Source: Verrucomicrobiales bacterium (GTDB lineage Bacteria; Verrucomicrobiota; Verrucomicrobiia; Limisphaerales; J093). From it: a stretch of 64,000 bases of DNA. Below are positions 53,615 to 64,000 of the stretch, in pieces. The stretch spans positions 558,001-622,000 of the forward strand of contig JACKPV010000022.1 in NCBI GenBank assembly GCA_024233305.1, given 5' to 3'. The first letter of the stretch is position 1, and every line of letters begins with the position of its first letter. The notes below the pieces were generated by a model. The model was given only the letters and a program-made list of their open reading frames with translations. It ran no database searches and had not been told where the DNA came from. Both the position numbers and the translations under genes were made by a program.

Positions 53615-53699
53615 GCGGTTATGGTGGAATTGGCAGACACGCTACCTTGAGGTGGTAGTGCCGAAAGGCGTGCAGGTTCAAGTCCTGCTAACCGCACCA
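53615..53699 (+). tRNA. tRNA-Leu, anticodon GAG
   Basis: This 85-nt tRNA has a long variable arm, as expected for leucine. The acceptor stem is GCGGTTA with TAACCGC; the anticodon stem CTACC/GGTAG encloses loop TTGAGGT, giving anticodon GAG at 53649-53651. The T-loop is GTTCAAGTC. Discriminator A and the 3' CCA are encoded. It reads CUC and CUU codons. No other tRNA was seen in the window. Class II tRNA genes can be attachment sites, but no integrase follows. Confidence 0.96.
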
Positions 53700-54106
53700 C
53701 TCCTTCACTTCTCTTCTCCTCGCGTGCCCCCATCGCGCCCCGGGTTCGTTGCGTTGCCATTGACCCTCGCAAGCAACCCGCTCGCTTGGTCCGGGTGGGG
53801 CGCGCAGTCCCGGGCGCGCCGCGCGAGAGCCACCGCCCCTTGGGGCGCACTTTCCGAACAACCGCACGGGCCATTGCTCGTGCGCCCTCGACACCAAGGC
53901 CAAACCACGCCTTTTCGGGAGCTTCCGGTCGCGAGCCAACGGGGCGAGGTCCGGTGCGCCGCCATGAACCTCGTCACGTCGGCGGCCCCGCGGGGGGCCC
54001 TTGAACAAATCACCCGGGACCCCTTGGCGCACGGGCAACGCGGGCTGTGACAGAGGGTGCGGCTCGAACCGCGGGCGAAGGCCGCGGCTCCAGCGGACGC
54101 CGGGAT
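53700..54106. other. Spacer without a gene I can support
   Basis: These 407 bp lie between the tRNA gene and the end of the M42 peptidase gene. Frames are open on both strands, as often in such GC-rich DNA, but none has a recognisable motif or plausible start. A possible decayed end of a mobile element next to the tRNA was looked for; no repeat of the tRNA 3' end was noticed. Confidence 0.5.
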
Positions 54107-55177
54107 TCAGATGCGCACCTTGAACTCCTCGCCCGGCTTGAGCGACGTCACAAATGCGGCCAGCAATTCAGGAATTTGAACAAGGTCCTTGAGGTTCACG
54201 ACCTCGACCGGCGAATGCATGTAACGGTTGGGCAGGCTGATCAAGGCGCTGGGAATGCCGCCGCGCGTCCAGAAAATGACGTCGGTGTCGGTGCCGCTGG
54301 TCGTCGAGGGCGCCTCGTGTTGGAGCGGGATCTTCGCCTTCTTCGCCACGCTTTCGATCCGGGCCACCACCTCGGGATGACTGGCCCCGCCGTGGGTGAT
54401 CGTCGGGCCGGCCCCGAGCCGGATGTCGCCGTGCAACTGCTGGCTTACGGTCGGGTAATCGGTGGCGTGGGTCACATCGACCACGAGCGCCACGTCCGGC
54501 TTGAGCGCGTAGGCGATCTGCCGGGCGCCGAGCAGACCGGTTTCCTCCATGATGTTCGAGACGGCGCAGACCTCGGCTCCGATCCCCTTCTTGCCGCCGC
54601 GCAACAACCGCAGGGCTTCCGCCACCGCAAAGGTGCCGATGCGGTTGTCAAAGGCGCGGGCAACGGCGAGGTCGTTCCGCAGCAACTCGAATTCATCCAC
54701 CAACGTCAGCGGATCCCCGATCTGCACCAACTTCTCCGCCTCCTTGCGACTGCTGACGCCGATGTCGACGAAGAGATCGCCCCACTCGGGCGCCTTACGT
54801 TCCTTCTGCCCCTTGATGAGGTGGAAGGCCACGTTGCCCACCACGCCCGCGACGGGCCCCTTGCGGGTGTGAATCGTGACCCGCTGGGCCTTGCTGATCG
54901 CCGGGTCGACGCCACCCATGCGCCGCACCCAAAGGAAGCCCTCCTTGTCGATGTGGCAAACGGTCATCGAAATCTCGTCCGCATGCGCCGCCAGCATGAC
55001 CCGTGGGGAACCGCCCTTGTTCAACACGGCCACGCAGTTGCCATAGGCATCCGACCACGTTTCGTCGGCGTACGGCCCGACGTAATCGAGCCACACGCGC
55101 TGCCCGCGAGCTTCGTGGCCGGTGGGGCTGGGGGTGTTGACGAGGGTTCGCAGGAACTCAAGTGACTTGTCGCGCAT
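54107..55177 (-). CDS. M42-family glutamyl aminopeptidase / cellulase-M-like peptidase
   Basis: This 356-residue cytoplasmic dizinc aminopeptidase is predicted to form the large TET-like shells of the M42 family. The family residues are visible: the His/Asp zinc motif LAAHADEISM, AFDNRIGTFAVAEAL (bridging Asp), SNIMEETGLLGARQIAY (catalytic Glu pair), VVDVTHATDY, and a closing His in RYMHSPVEVV. It would trim peptides from protein turnover. ATG 55177 is chosen because the family starts at DKSLEFLRTLVNTPSPTGHE; a longer frame upstream lacks this. It stands between the tRNA gene and the mutL end, on the same strand as mutL. Confidence 0.92.
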   Translation of the reverse strand: MRDKSLEFLRTLVNTPSPTGHEARGQRVWLDYVGPYADETWSDAYGNCVAVLNKGGSPRVMLAAHADEISMTVCHIDKEGFLWVRRMGGVDPAISKAQRVTIHTRKGPVAGVVGNVAFHLIKGQKERKAPEWGDLFVDIGVSSRKEAEKLVQIGDPLTLVDEFELLRNDLAVARAFDNRIGTFAVAEALRLLRGGKKGIGAEVCAVSNIMEETGLLGARQIAYALKPDVALVVDVTHATDYPTVSQQLHGDIRLGAGPTITHGGASHPEVVARIESVAKKAKIPLQHEAPSTTSGTDTDVIFWTRGGIPSALISLPNRYMHSPVEVVNLKDLVQIPELLAAFVTSLKPGEEFKVRI

Positions 55178-55299
55178 GGGCCAAGGGTGATCGGCGGCGG
55201 GCTGGATTTCAAACGGCAAATCGCCGGCGTGGAGATGGTCGGGGCGGAGATCCCACGGGCTTCTGTGGTCCCGCCCGTTCCGAGCGGCGGCCACGTCTG

Positions 55300-55391
55300 G
55301 ATGCATCGTCGCGCCCGGCGGCAGGCGGCCGTATCCCCGTTGAATCATGCGCCGACTGCACGTCGGCTACGAGTTCCTGAATGGTCACGGC
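55300..55391. repeat. Truncated B-family element (B4) at the end of mutL
   Basis: This is the first half (about 92 bp) of a B element in reverse orientation, with the hairpin core GCCGACTGCACGTCGGC and a clear terminal repeat (inverted GCCGTGACCATTCAG). TCA at 55392-55394 lies immediately next to this end, and TCA is the complement of the mutL stop codon. The other end is missing. Confidence 0.6.
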
Positions 55392-57413
<2,022 letters not shown>

Positions 57414-57912
57414 TCTATCCCGAAGGCCGGGAGGGCGGAAGACGGAAGGCGGACGCCCGGAGTGAGGCCTGCATTACGGACGATCGATTTCGGCCTGAAT
57501 GCCAGCCAGCAGCGCGTGCGCCTTTCGGATGTGGCCTGCTTCGCGCAGGCTTCCCAGCGGGACCAGATCACCATTTCGTTCTGGCAGAAACGCGAGGTCG
57601 AGGGGGGGCAACCAGACCGCCATCTGGGCCGGCTTGGCGTCGTCGTCAGGCCCGCCGTCCGGCGCGGTTCTTGCCGCCGCGCGGACGGAAACCGATGCCC
57701 TGAATCGCATCCGCCCTCATCGGTAGCGACTCCCACCGGCGTTTCGGCGCTGCGGAAAGGCACCTTCACGCGAACCTCGCCGCGGCGCCGCTCGGTGGCC
57801 GGCCAGGCCGCGGCCTGGCAATAGGGTCAACCCAATGGTCACGGCCAGGGAACGGTCGCCGCACGAGGGAGAAGCGCTTGCCCGGTCCGCCCGCCTGCCG
57901 CACGCTTCGGAC
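57414..57912. other. Spacer between mutL and the carboxypeptidase gene, possible gene relic
   Basis: No intact gene is clear in these 499 bp. On the minus strand, 57474-57710 gives a 78-residue frame with the plausible stretch LDLAFLPERNGDLVPLGS. On the plus strand, one frame reads DQITISFWQKREVE, which recalls LamG domains, but it breaks up soon after. Either may be a relic; neither can be called. The two flanking genes diverge, so their promoters should lie here. Confidence 0.3.
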
Positions 57913-59139
57913 ATGCACTCGCCTTGTCCCCGCTGGCTCGGGCTCTTGCTCGCCCTGGCTCTCCGCACCGATGCCCCTGCGGCGCCGGCGGCTTTCCCCG
58001 CCATCTACATTGCCAACCACTTCGAGAACGCTTCGCCGCTCTGGTGGGAAGTGGGCGACGCCGGAGAGATCCACCTCCATCTCGTATACGACCATGAGCG
58101 GGATTCCCCAAACCGCGCCGCGGGCCATTGGCATTTCCAGGTCCAGGCGCCGACCGGGGCGAACCTCCGCCTGGTGCTCCACAACCTCGACAACGTGTGG
58201 AACGGCCGCTCCGGCTCGCCGGTTTCCGACCGCACCATCAGCTTCACCTCGCCCGATGGACGCGAATGGACCCCGGTGGAAACCGCGCACCTTCCGGGCA
58301 ACCTCCTTGAGATCGAGCTTCGGATGCCCGGCCCGTCCCTGTTCATCGCGCGGCTGGAGCCCTATCGGCTTTCGGATCTCGCCGCCTTCCAGGAGGAGAT
58401 CCGCGCACACCGCGACGTCGGCTTCGAGACCATCGGGCACACGGTCATGGGGCGACCGCTCCAGATGCTGCGGGTCGGGGATCCCGGGGCGCCGCACCGG
58501 GTGCTCATCCGAACCCGCGCCCACGCCTGGGAACCCGGCGGCGACTGGGTGGTGGAAGGTCTGGTTCGCCGGTTGCTCGCGGAAGATGCGGACGCCCGAC
58601 GCTGGCGGCGGGAATACAGCGTCCACGTCCTTTCCATGGCGAACGCCGACGGCGTGGCGCGCGGCTTGACCCGGCTCAACGCGCTGGGAAAGGACCTGAA
58701 CCGCAACTGGGATCGACCGGCGGATCCCGCACTCGCGCCGGAGAACCACGCCCTCGAGCAGTGGATTGAGCGGCTGATGCAGGCCGGCCGGAAGCCCGAT
58801 CTCGCCATCGACTTCCACAATGACGAAGGCGGCCGCCTCCACGTCAGCCGGCCGGAAACCGGGGGCGAACGCTACCTCGCGAACCTGGATCGCTTCGAGC
58901 GGCTGTTGCGACGCCACACGTGGTTCACCGAAGGCAGCACCGGCGCGAGTTTCCGCAATCCGGGAACGATGGGCGAGGGTTTGCTGGCGCGCTACGGGAT
59001 CGACGCCTGCATTCACGAGTTGAACGCCAACTGGATCGCCGGGCTGGACTCCTTCCCCTCCGCCCGAAACTGGCAGCTATACGGCGCCCAACTGGCGGTC
59101 GTGTTCAGCGAGTATTTCGCGTCACACGGGGTGAAGTAG
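57913..59139 (+). CDS. Secreted M14-family zinc carboxypeptidase-like protein
   Basis: This 408-residue exported peptidase-like protein has a signal segment (RWLGLLLALALRTDAPAAPA), an N-terminal beta domain (about 27-150) of the kind placed before M14 domains in cytosolic carboxypeptidase relatives, and then the catalytic fold. The zinc site is H204 and E207 in RTRAHAWEPGGDW with H302 in LAIDFHND. N263-R264 in DLNRNWD bind the substrate carboxylate, and E369 in CIHELN is the general base. It may cut cell-wall peptides or modified C-termini. ATG 57913 is chosen as the start of the signal peptide. It diverges from mutL. Confidence 0.87.
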   Translation: MHSPCPRWLGLLLALALRTDAPAAPAAFPAIYIANHFENASPLWWEVGDAGEIHLHLVYDHERDSPNRAAGHWHFQVQAPTGANLRLVLHNLDNVWNGRSGSPVSDRTISFTSPDGREWTPVETAHLPGNLLEIELRMPGPSLFIARLEPYRLSDLAAFQEEIRAHRDVGFETIGHTVMGRPLQMLRVGDPGAPHRVLIRTRAHAWEPGGDWVVEGLVRRLLAEDADARRWRREYSVHVLSMANADGVARGLTRLNALGKDLNRNWDRPADPALAPENHALEQWIERLMQAGRKPDLAIDFHNDEGGRLHVSRPETGGERYLANLDRFERLLRRHTWFTEGSTGASFRNPGTMGEGLLARYGIDACIHELNANWIAGLDSFPSARNWQLYGAQLAVVFSEYFASHGVK

Positions 59140-59150
59140 GCGGGCGCCCT

Positions 59151-60878
59151 TCAGCGCTTCTTCGCCTTGGCGTTTGCCTTCGCGTCCTTCGGTTCGGCCG
59201 GGGGCGGGGCGAGGCGGTCGATGGCTTTCTGGTAGCGATTCGCGACCTTCCTCTGCCCGGCCTTTTCCGCCACAGGCAACGCCTCGCGATAGACGGCCAG
59301 AAGGCCGGCCCGATCAGCGTGCCCACGCAGAAAGTCCTCGTAGACCGCCACGGCCTCGCCAGGGCGATCGGTGGTCGCCAACAGGCGGGCCAGAGCCAGC
59401 TGCAAGTGGACCCGCTGCTCGGGCGAGGGTTTCAGATCGATTGCCCGGCGGTAGGCATAGGCGGCCTCAGCGGGATGACCGGCGATCACCTGCAACTCCG
59501 CCAGACGCTGCTGCAGCACCGCACTGGCGTTCAAGCCGGAGAGCGCGCCAAGCCGGGCCAACGCCTCGGTGACTGGCGGGTTCACTCCCAGTTCGACATT
59601 CAACTCCTGGAGCAACGCCCAGGGCAGGTCGGGATCCCCAGCGGTCTCCAGCCGCTGCCGACGTTCAGCCAGCGACACGCCGAACGGCCGGTAGAGCGGA
59701 TCCCCCACCACTGTCGTCTGCCAGGACAGCACCGGTTGGGCCGCATAGGCGGCTTCCCCGAAGGTGAATCCGCCCCTCACCAAACGGTCGAAGAAGACGC
59801 CGACATCCGGCGTGGCGCCCAGATACGGCTCGAACACACAGCCCATCGTGGCGGCAACTCCCTTGGCCAGCAGCGGCCCCACCCAGTGCGCTTTGGCGCT
59901 GCGGATCGTGCTCGCGCTGAAGGAGTGCAAGTGATACGCCACCGCGCCCGGCATGAACTCGATTTCGGGGGCGGCAAAGGGCCCGCTGGCAGCCCCCGCA
60001 TACCAGCCCGCATAGAGACCGATCTGCGGCATGGGAAAACCATCCGGGAATACGCTGCCCTGCTCATCCACAACCGTTTCAAATCCGGCGCGCTCCGCAA
60101 CCCCGGCCGCCGCCCGGATCCAGTCGTCGCCCATCTTGTACGCCCCCGATTTCAGCCCCCGGAGATCGAACCAAGCCCGGCCCCAAAGCCCCCGCTGCTC
60201 CGCCTCGATCGCCTTGTCCACGAGTGCCCGGGCGATGTCGGGAGTCGGTCCGTCCAGCCGGGCGACCATGAACAACCCCTTGATCGGGTTGATTGCCGCG
60301 GGATCCGTTTCGCCCTGAAACGGATTGCGTCCCGGCCCGGAGATGGGCGCCCCCTGCAGCAACGGGACGAGGAACGCCAGCTCGCTGTCGACCGCCGCCT
60401 CGTTTCGCTGCAACGCCTCCGGCAACTGACCCTGCGCAGCCTCCACCCGGTTCGTGTCGCGCGCGATCCGCAACGGCACCCCGTAACACAGAACCAAGTA
60501 GCGAATCCGGGCCCCGGTGACGACGTCCACAACGCGGCCAGGTTCACCGGGGCGGGCCGGAACCACCGTTCCGTGCACCGCCAACAGCCCCCGTTCCTTC
60601 AACGCGGCAACCAGGGGAGTCATCAGATCCTCCTCGAACTCGGCCCGGGTCATGGTCTCCTGTTTCGGTAGCCTCAGACCAATGAGATGATCCTTGGGCA
60701 CCGCCCGCAACCGGGCATAATGCTCGGCTACGAAAATGGAGTCGGGACCGCCGCTGCTGTTGTAGATAACCGCCACCTCCTCACCGGGCGCCCCCCCGAC
60801 CAGCACGACCGCCGTCGCCGCCGGGACCCATGCGAGCCACGCGCGCAGAACGTCGAACAACCGCCGGATCGTAATCAC
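59151..60878 (-). CDS. TIGR03790 family protein with C-terminal TPR repeats
   Basis: This 575-residue exported protein opens with a hydrophobic signal region (RAWLAWVPAATAVVLVGGAPG). The TIGR03790 part follows, with VAVIYNSSGGPDSIFVAEHYARLR split by context, IRYLVLCYGVPLRIARDTNR, and a central region ending near SWQTTVVGDPLYRPFG. From about residue 430 there are TPR-like helices (AYAYRRAIDLKPSPEQRVHL, AVAVYEDFLRGHADRAG), and the tail is Lys-rich. The family is common in Verrucomicrobiota and Planctomycetota and has no assigned activity. It begins with GTG at 60878, whose GTGA overlaps the stop codon of the MBL gene, so the two are coupled. Confidence 0.83.
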   Translation of the reverse strand: MITIRRLFDVLRAWLAWVPAATAVVLVGGAPGEEVAVIYNSSGGPDSIFVAEHYARLRAVPKDHLIGLRLPKQETMTRAEFEEDLMTPLVAALKERGLLAVHGTVVPARPGEPGRVVDVVTGARIRYLVLCYGVPLRIARDTNRVEAAQGQLPEALQRNEAAVDSELAFLVPLLQGAPISGPGRNPFQGETDPAAINPIKGLFMVARLDGPTPDIARALVDKAIEAEQRGLWGRAWFDLRGLKSGAYKMGDDWIRAAAGVAERAGFETVVDEQGSVFPDGFPMPQIGLYAGWYAGAASGPFAAPEIEFMPGAVAYHLHSFSASTIRSAKAHWVGPLLAKGVAATMGCVFEPYLGATPDVGVFFDRLVRGGFTFGEAAYAAQPVLSWQTTVVGDPLYRPFGVSLAERRQRLETAGDPDLPWALLQELNVELGVNPPVTEALARLGALSGLNASAVLQQRLAELQVIAGHPAEAAYAYRRAIDLKPSPEQRVHLQLALARLLATTDRPGEAVAVYEDFLRGHADRAGLLAVYREALPVAEKAGQRKVANRYQKAIDRLAPPPAEPKDAKANAKAKKR

Positions 60879-61708
60879 GCCGCCACCTCCTCTGCTTGTT
60901 CATGTCCGTCCATTACCACGCCCCTTTCATCAACTGCCCCACGCAGTCCGTCGTAAGCCAGCCACACGCCCGCCGGCAACGCCGCCTGATCCCGGTCGTG
61001 GTCGTAATGATGGGTCAGATGCGTCAACAGCGTCACCTCCGCCCCGATCCGTCCCGCCGCCGCCAGCGCCTCATGCAGACTCATGTGCGTCGGATGCGGA
61101 TAAGGGCGCAGCGCATCGAGCACCAACACCCGGACGCCGGCGACCTGTTCCACTCCCTCCGCGGGCACCTCCTTGCAATCGCTCAGATACGCCAGTCGCT
61201 TCACCCCGTCCTGTTCGAAGAGGTATCCCGTCGCCGTCACCCGCCCGTGCGGCAGGTCAATGGGGATCACCCGCAGATCCCCCAGCCCGAACGGACCGTC
61301 GACCACCCACGGATCGGGCTTGAAATACCCTTCCGGGATCGGGTTGCCGCAGAAGGCGTAGTGGAAGACCCGATGCAGGTCCTCCATGGTGGCGGCTGAG
61401 GCATACACCGGCAGCGTCCCCCGCCGGAGATCGCAGAAACGCCGGCAGTCATCCATGCCCATGATGTGATCCGCGTGCCCGTGCGTGACCAACACGGCGT
61501 CCAGCCAGCGAATGTCCTCGCGCAAGACCTGCACCCGGAACTCGGGCGTCGTGTCGATCACCAGCCGGACCTCGTCGGTCTCGACATACAGCGAGGGCCG
61601 GGTGCGGTGGTTCCTGGGGTTGGCCAGGAACGCCGCCGGGTAATCCCCACCGATGATCGGCACCCCTTGCGAGGTCCCCGAACCTAGAAAGACAAATCTT
61701 AACGCCAT
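60875..61708 (-). CDS. MBL-fold metallohydrolase, PhnP/RNase Z-like
   Basis: This 277-residue cytoplasmic metallo-beta-lactamase-fold hydrolase has the metal motif H76-G-H78-A-D80-H81 in LVTHGHADHIMGMDD; other ligands are likely in DLPHGRVTATG and YLSDCKEVP, with HLTHHYDHD near the end. The N-terminus RFVFLGSGTSQGVPIIG and the cysteine-containing DDCRRFCDLR match the PhnP/YhfI-like subgroup of cyclic phosphodiesterases. Relatives act on cyclic nucleotides or cyclic ribose phosphates. ATG 61708 is chosen because the fold starts right after it. It is coupled by a 4-bp overlap to the TIGR03790 gene and diverges from recN. Confidence 0.9.
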   Translation of the reverse strand: MALRFVFLGSGTSQGVPIIGGDYPAAFLANPRNHRTRPSLYVETDEVRLVIDTTPEFRVQVLREDIRWLDAVLVTHGHADHIMGMDDCRRFCDLRRGTLPVYASAATMEDLHRVFHYAFCGNPIPEGYFKPDPWVVDGPFGLGDLRVIPIDLPHGRVTATGYLFEQDGVKRLAYLSDCKEVPAEGVEQVAGVRVLVLDALRPYPHPTHMSLHEALAAAGRIGAEVTLLTHLTHHYDHDRDQAALPAGVWLAYDGLRGAVDERGVVMDGHEQAEEVAA

Positions 61709-61859
61709 TTCTTCCGTATCCGCACTCCGTCCGCCCCGCAACCCAGCGTCGCCGACCGTCCGTCGCGCATGCCCAATCTAGCCGGAGTTGCCGGCCGCGG
61801 TCCAAATTTTCTTGCCCCGACCTCGTCTCCTCGCGCCACACTCCGTGCCCGGTGACGCC

Positions 61860-63569
61860 ATGCTGACCACCCTGCGCATCCGAAACCTCGCCCTCGTGGC
61901 CGATCTGACCCTCGAGTTCCCCGCGGGACTGGTCGTCGTCACCGGCGAAACCGGCGCCGGGAAGTCCATCGTCCTCGGGGCCCTGAACCTCCTGCTCGGC
62001 CAACGCGCCGACCGCAATCTGATCCGGGCGGGCAGCGACGCTTGCACCGTCGAAGCGGGCTTCAACGTTCGCGACCTGCCGGGAGCCTTTCACGAAACGC
62101 TCGCCGAATCCGGTCTGGAGCCCTGCGAAGACCACCAACTGCTCCTCAAACGGTCCTTCACAATGGCCGGGACCAACCGCCAGTTCGTGAACGGCACCCC
62201 GACCACCCTCGCCGTCCTGGCCGAAGTGGGCGACTGGTTGGTGGATGTGCACGGCCCGCACGATCACCAGTCGCTCCTCCAACCCGCCCGGCAACTCGCC
62301 ATCCTGGACGCCTACGGCAAGCTCGCGGGACCGGTCGAGGAGTTCGCCCGCCTCCTGCGCGAGCGCTCCGGGATCGAGGCCGCCAAAGCGGAACTCGATG
62401 TGGACGGGCGCACCCTCGCCCAGCGGCTTGATCTGCTGCGTTTTCAGGTCGGCGAAATCACCGCCGCACGGCTGGACCCGGAGGAAGCCCGGACGCTTGA
62501 AAGCGAACACCAGCGCGCCCATAACGCCGCCCGCCTCCTGGAACTGGGCCAGGCCCTGCAACACCTGCTCGCCGAGGCCGAAACCTCCGTGCTGACGCAG
62601 CTCGGGGAAATAGGCCGACTCCTGCAGGAACTCCGCCGGCTCGATCCCGACTCCGCCGGCTTGAACGCCCTCCACGAACAGGCCACGGGGCTCCTGCATG
62701 AACTCCAAACCGAGAGCACCGGCTACCTTGAGGGCATCGAAGTCGATCCAACCCACCTCGAGGCAATCGAACAGCGCCTGGACCTCATCCAGGGCCTGAA
62801 GCGGAAGTACGGCGTCTCAATCGAAGCCATCATCGATTTCGGAACGGAAGCGGCGCGCCAACTCGCCCAGATCGAAGGACGGGAGGGTGAACTCGCCCGG
62901 CTCGACGCCGAACTCGCCCGGCTGAACCAAGCCCTCTGGTCGGCCGGAGCCCGGCTCGGAACCCGCCGACGCCGGCTCATCCCCGCGTTGGAAAAGGCAA
63001 TCGCCCGGGAACTCAGCCAACTCGGCTTCCCGAAGAGCCGGTTCGAGATCGCCTTGGACAGCCCACAACCTCCCGGCAACCACGCCGACCAATCGGCGCC
63101 GCCCGCCAGCCCGGCCGGCCTGGATTCCGTCGAGTTTCAGTTCACCCCCAACCCCGGCGAACCCCCGCGCCCCCTCCGGACCATCGCGTCCTCCGGCGAA
63201 ATGGCCCGGGTCATGCTCGCCATCAAGACCGTGCTCGCCGCGGAGGACCAGGTCCCCGTGCTGGTCTTCGATGAGGTCGACGCGAATGTGGGGGGACAAA
63301 CGGCCCACGCGGTGGGCGCGAAGATGGCGGAGATCGCCCACCATCGGCAGGTCTTCTGCATCACCCATCTGGCGCCCGTCGCCGCGGCCGCGGGAGCGCA
63401 TTTCTGCGTCGCCAAGTCGGTCCGCCAGGGCCGCACCTACACGGAGGTGCGCCGGCTGCTGCCCGATGAGCGCGTGGACGAACTCACACGCATGCTGGGC
63501 GGCCAGGGCGAGGCCGCACGCAAACACGCACGCGCCCTGCTCGAATCCGCGCCCGGCGCGGGACCGTAA
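61860..63569 (+). CDS. recN: DNA repair protein RecN
   Basis: This 569-residue SMC-like ATPase works in recombinational repair of double-strand breaks. Walker A GETGAGKS is at residues 29-36 after MLTTLRIRNLALVADLTLEF. A long coiled-coil middle (about 160-385) links to the C-terminal half with the ABC-type signature IASSGEMARVMLAIKTVLA and Walker B VPVLVFDEVDANVGG. A proline-rich insert (about residues 398-420) between the coil and the signature is unusual. ATG 61860 fits the family N-terminus. It is followed after 13 bp by a DUF2809 gene. Confidence 0.95.
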   Translation: MLTTLRIRNLALVADLTLEFPAGLVVVTGETGAGKSIVLGALNLLLGQRADRNLIRAGSDACTVEAGFNVRDLPGAFHETLAESGLEPCEDHQLLLKRSFTMAGTNRQFVNGTPTTLAVLAEVGDWLVDVHGPHDHQSLLQPARQLAILDAYGKLAGPVEEFARLLRERSGIEAAKAELDVDGRTLAQRLDLLRFQVGEITAARLDPEEARTLESEHQRAHNAARLLELGQALQHLLAEAETSVLTQLGEIGRLLQELRRLDPDSAGLNALHEQATGLLHELQTESTGYLEGIEVDPTHLEAIEQRLDLIQGLKRKYGVSIEAIIDFGTEAARQLAQIEGREGELARLDAELARLNQALWSAGARLGTRRRRLIPALEKAIARELSQLGFPKSRFEIALDSPQPPGNHADQSAPPASPAGLDSVEFQFTPNPGEPPRPLRTIASSGEMARVMLAIKTVLAAEDQVPVLVFDEVDANVGGQTAHAVGAKMAEIAHHRQVFCITHLAPVAAAAGAHFCVAKSVRQGRTYTEVRRLLPDERVDELTRMLGGQGEAARKHARALLESAPGAGP

Positions 63570-63582
63570 CCGCCTCTCCCCC

Positions 63583-64000
63583 ATGCCCAACGGCGCGCGC
63601 ACCGCGAAAAATCACCAGATCCGGCGCGCGCGCCTCGCTTCGGCCGGGCTGCTCACCCTGATGGTCCTCGCCGGCTTGGCGTCCAGATCCGCCGCAGCGC
63701 GCTTCCTCCCCCAATTCCTCCGCGACTACTCGGGAGACACCCTCTGGGCGATGGCGGTATTCCAGAGCCTGACCTTGGGCTTTCCGACCGCCTCCGGTCT
63801 CCGTCTCGCCGTCGCCGCTGTGCTCGTCGCTGGAGGGGTGGAGTTCTCGCAACTCTATCAGGCTCAATGGCTCAACCAGATCCGCGCCACCCCGCTCGGC
63901 GAGCTGACGCTGGGGCGCGGTTTTCTCGCCACGGACCTCGCCTGCTACACCGTCGGCGTGCTCCTGGCCACCCTGCTCGACCGGTTCCGAAACTCGCACG
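63583..64000 (+). CDS. DUF2809-like membrane protein, 3' end cut by the window
   Basis: The first 139 codons are visible and no stop is reached. Several hydrophobic segments are present (ASAGLLTLMVLAGLAS; LRLAVAAVLVAGGVEFSQLY; DLACYTVGVLLATLL). The family signature is LPQFLRDYSGDTLWAMAVFQ, followed later by EFSQLYQAQWLNQIRAT and a Gly-Arg-Gly-Phe/Ala-x-Asp segment. DUF2809 proteins are small integral membrane proteins of unknown role. It starts 13 bp after recN and probably shares its transcript. Judging by usual length, nearly all of it is here. Confidence 0.85.
   Translation, partial: MPNGARTAKNHQIRRARLASAGLLTLMVLAGLASRSAAARFLPQFLRDYSGDTLWAMAVFQSLTLGFPTASGLRLAVAAVLVAGGVEFSQLYQAQWLNQIRATPLGELTLGRGFLATDLACYTVGVLLATLLDRFRNSH

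Noticed and set aside
53615..54106. tRNA-Leu as an integration site
   Set aside because: No integrase, no duplicated tRNA end and no composition change follow within the visible sequence.
54107..55348. Longer N-terminus for the M42 peptidase
   Set aside because: The added 57 residues overlap element B4 and have no family resemblance; ATG 55177 starts at the conserved helix.

Overview
The window reads as high-GC chromosomal DNA from a member of the Verrucomicrobiota, most likely near the Limisphaerales/Pedosphaera group. This is an inference from gene content, not from a marker gene. The signs are very large secreted lamin-tail/CotH proteins, an H-X9-DG pseudopilin beside a LamG protein, GH172, GH127 and GH51 enzymes, a sulfatase, a TIGR03790 protein, NamZ (DUF1343) and a Tat-exported sugar-phosphate isomerase-like protein. 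These sit among ordinary housekeeping genes (nusB, ftsY, ribD, mutL, recN, trmJ, tRNA-Leu). The high GC content opens many long antisense frames, which were discarded.

Layout. 1-8.5 kb: the end of an enzyme gene, a 2405-residue LTD/CotH surface protein and a YeeZ-like SDR. 8.7-9.3 kb: a tandem array of three small inverted-repeat elements. 9.8-12.3 kb: an isomerase-like protein and NamZ. 12.5-17.8 kb: a second LTD/CotH protein, facing away from the first. 18-22.9 kb: Lon-N-domain protein, DUF1844 protein, a membrane AsmA-like protein coupled to an isoprenylcysteine-methyltransferase-like protein, and a PQQ propeller. 23.1-28.4 kb: a GH172 enzyme facing a dctP-dctQ-dctM TRAP operon. 28.5-31.1 kb: trmJ and a complete IS1380-like insertion sequence. 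31.1-42.4 kb: an arabinose-polymer locus (GH51, GH127, pseudopilin, LamG protein, isomerase). 43.1-44.5 kb: a REP-associated tyrosine transposase bracketed by inverted GACAGGTTCA-type motifs, then another small element. 44.7-48.1 kb: a nusB-PHP-ftsY-ribD operon. 48.2-53.3 kb: a KAP-NTPase remnant, a secreted unknown, a sulfatase and a tandem kinase/pseudokinase. 53.6-64 kb: tRNA-Leu(GAG), M42 peptidase, mutL, M14 carboxypeptidase, TIGR03790 and MBL proteins, recN and the start of a DUF2809 gene.

How it fits together. The likely physiology is a free-living polysaccharide degrader. GH127 and GH51 would release arabinose and an AraA/FucI-fold isomerase could feed it to central metabolism. GH172, the sulfatase and the TRAP importer point to further glycans or sugar acids. 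The LTD/CotH, LamG and pseudopilin proteins would provide the cell surface.

The two observations I consider most worth following are these. (1) The IS1380-like element and at least four non-autonomous elements of two sequence families share a 15-bp terminal motif (GCCGTAWCNATKCAG) and 3-bp TNA target duplications. Two of the insertions put the duplication exactly on the stop codon of a host gene. (2) A 590-residue cytoplasmic protein appears to be a kinase-like domain followed by a degenerate copy of itself, a tandem kinase-pseudokinase I do not recognise as described.
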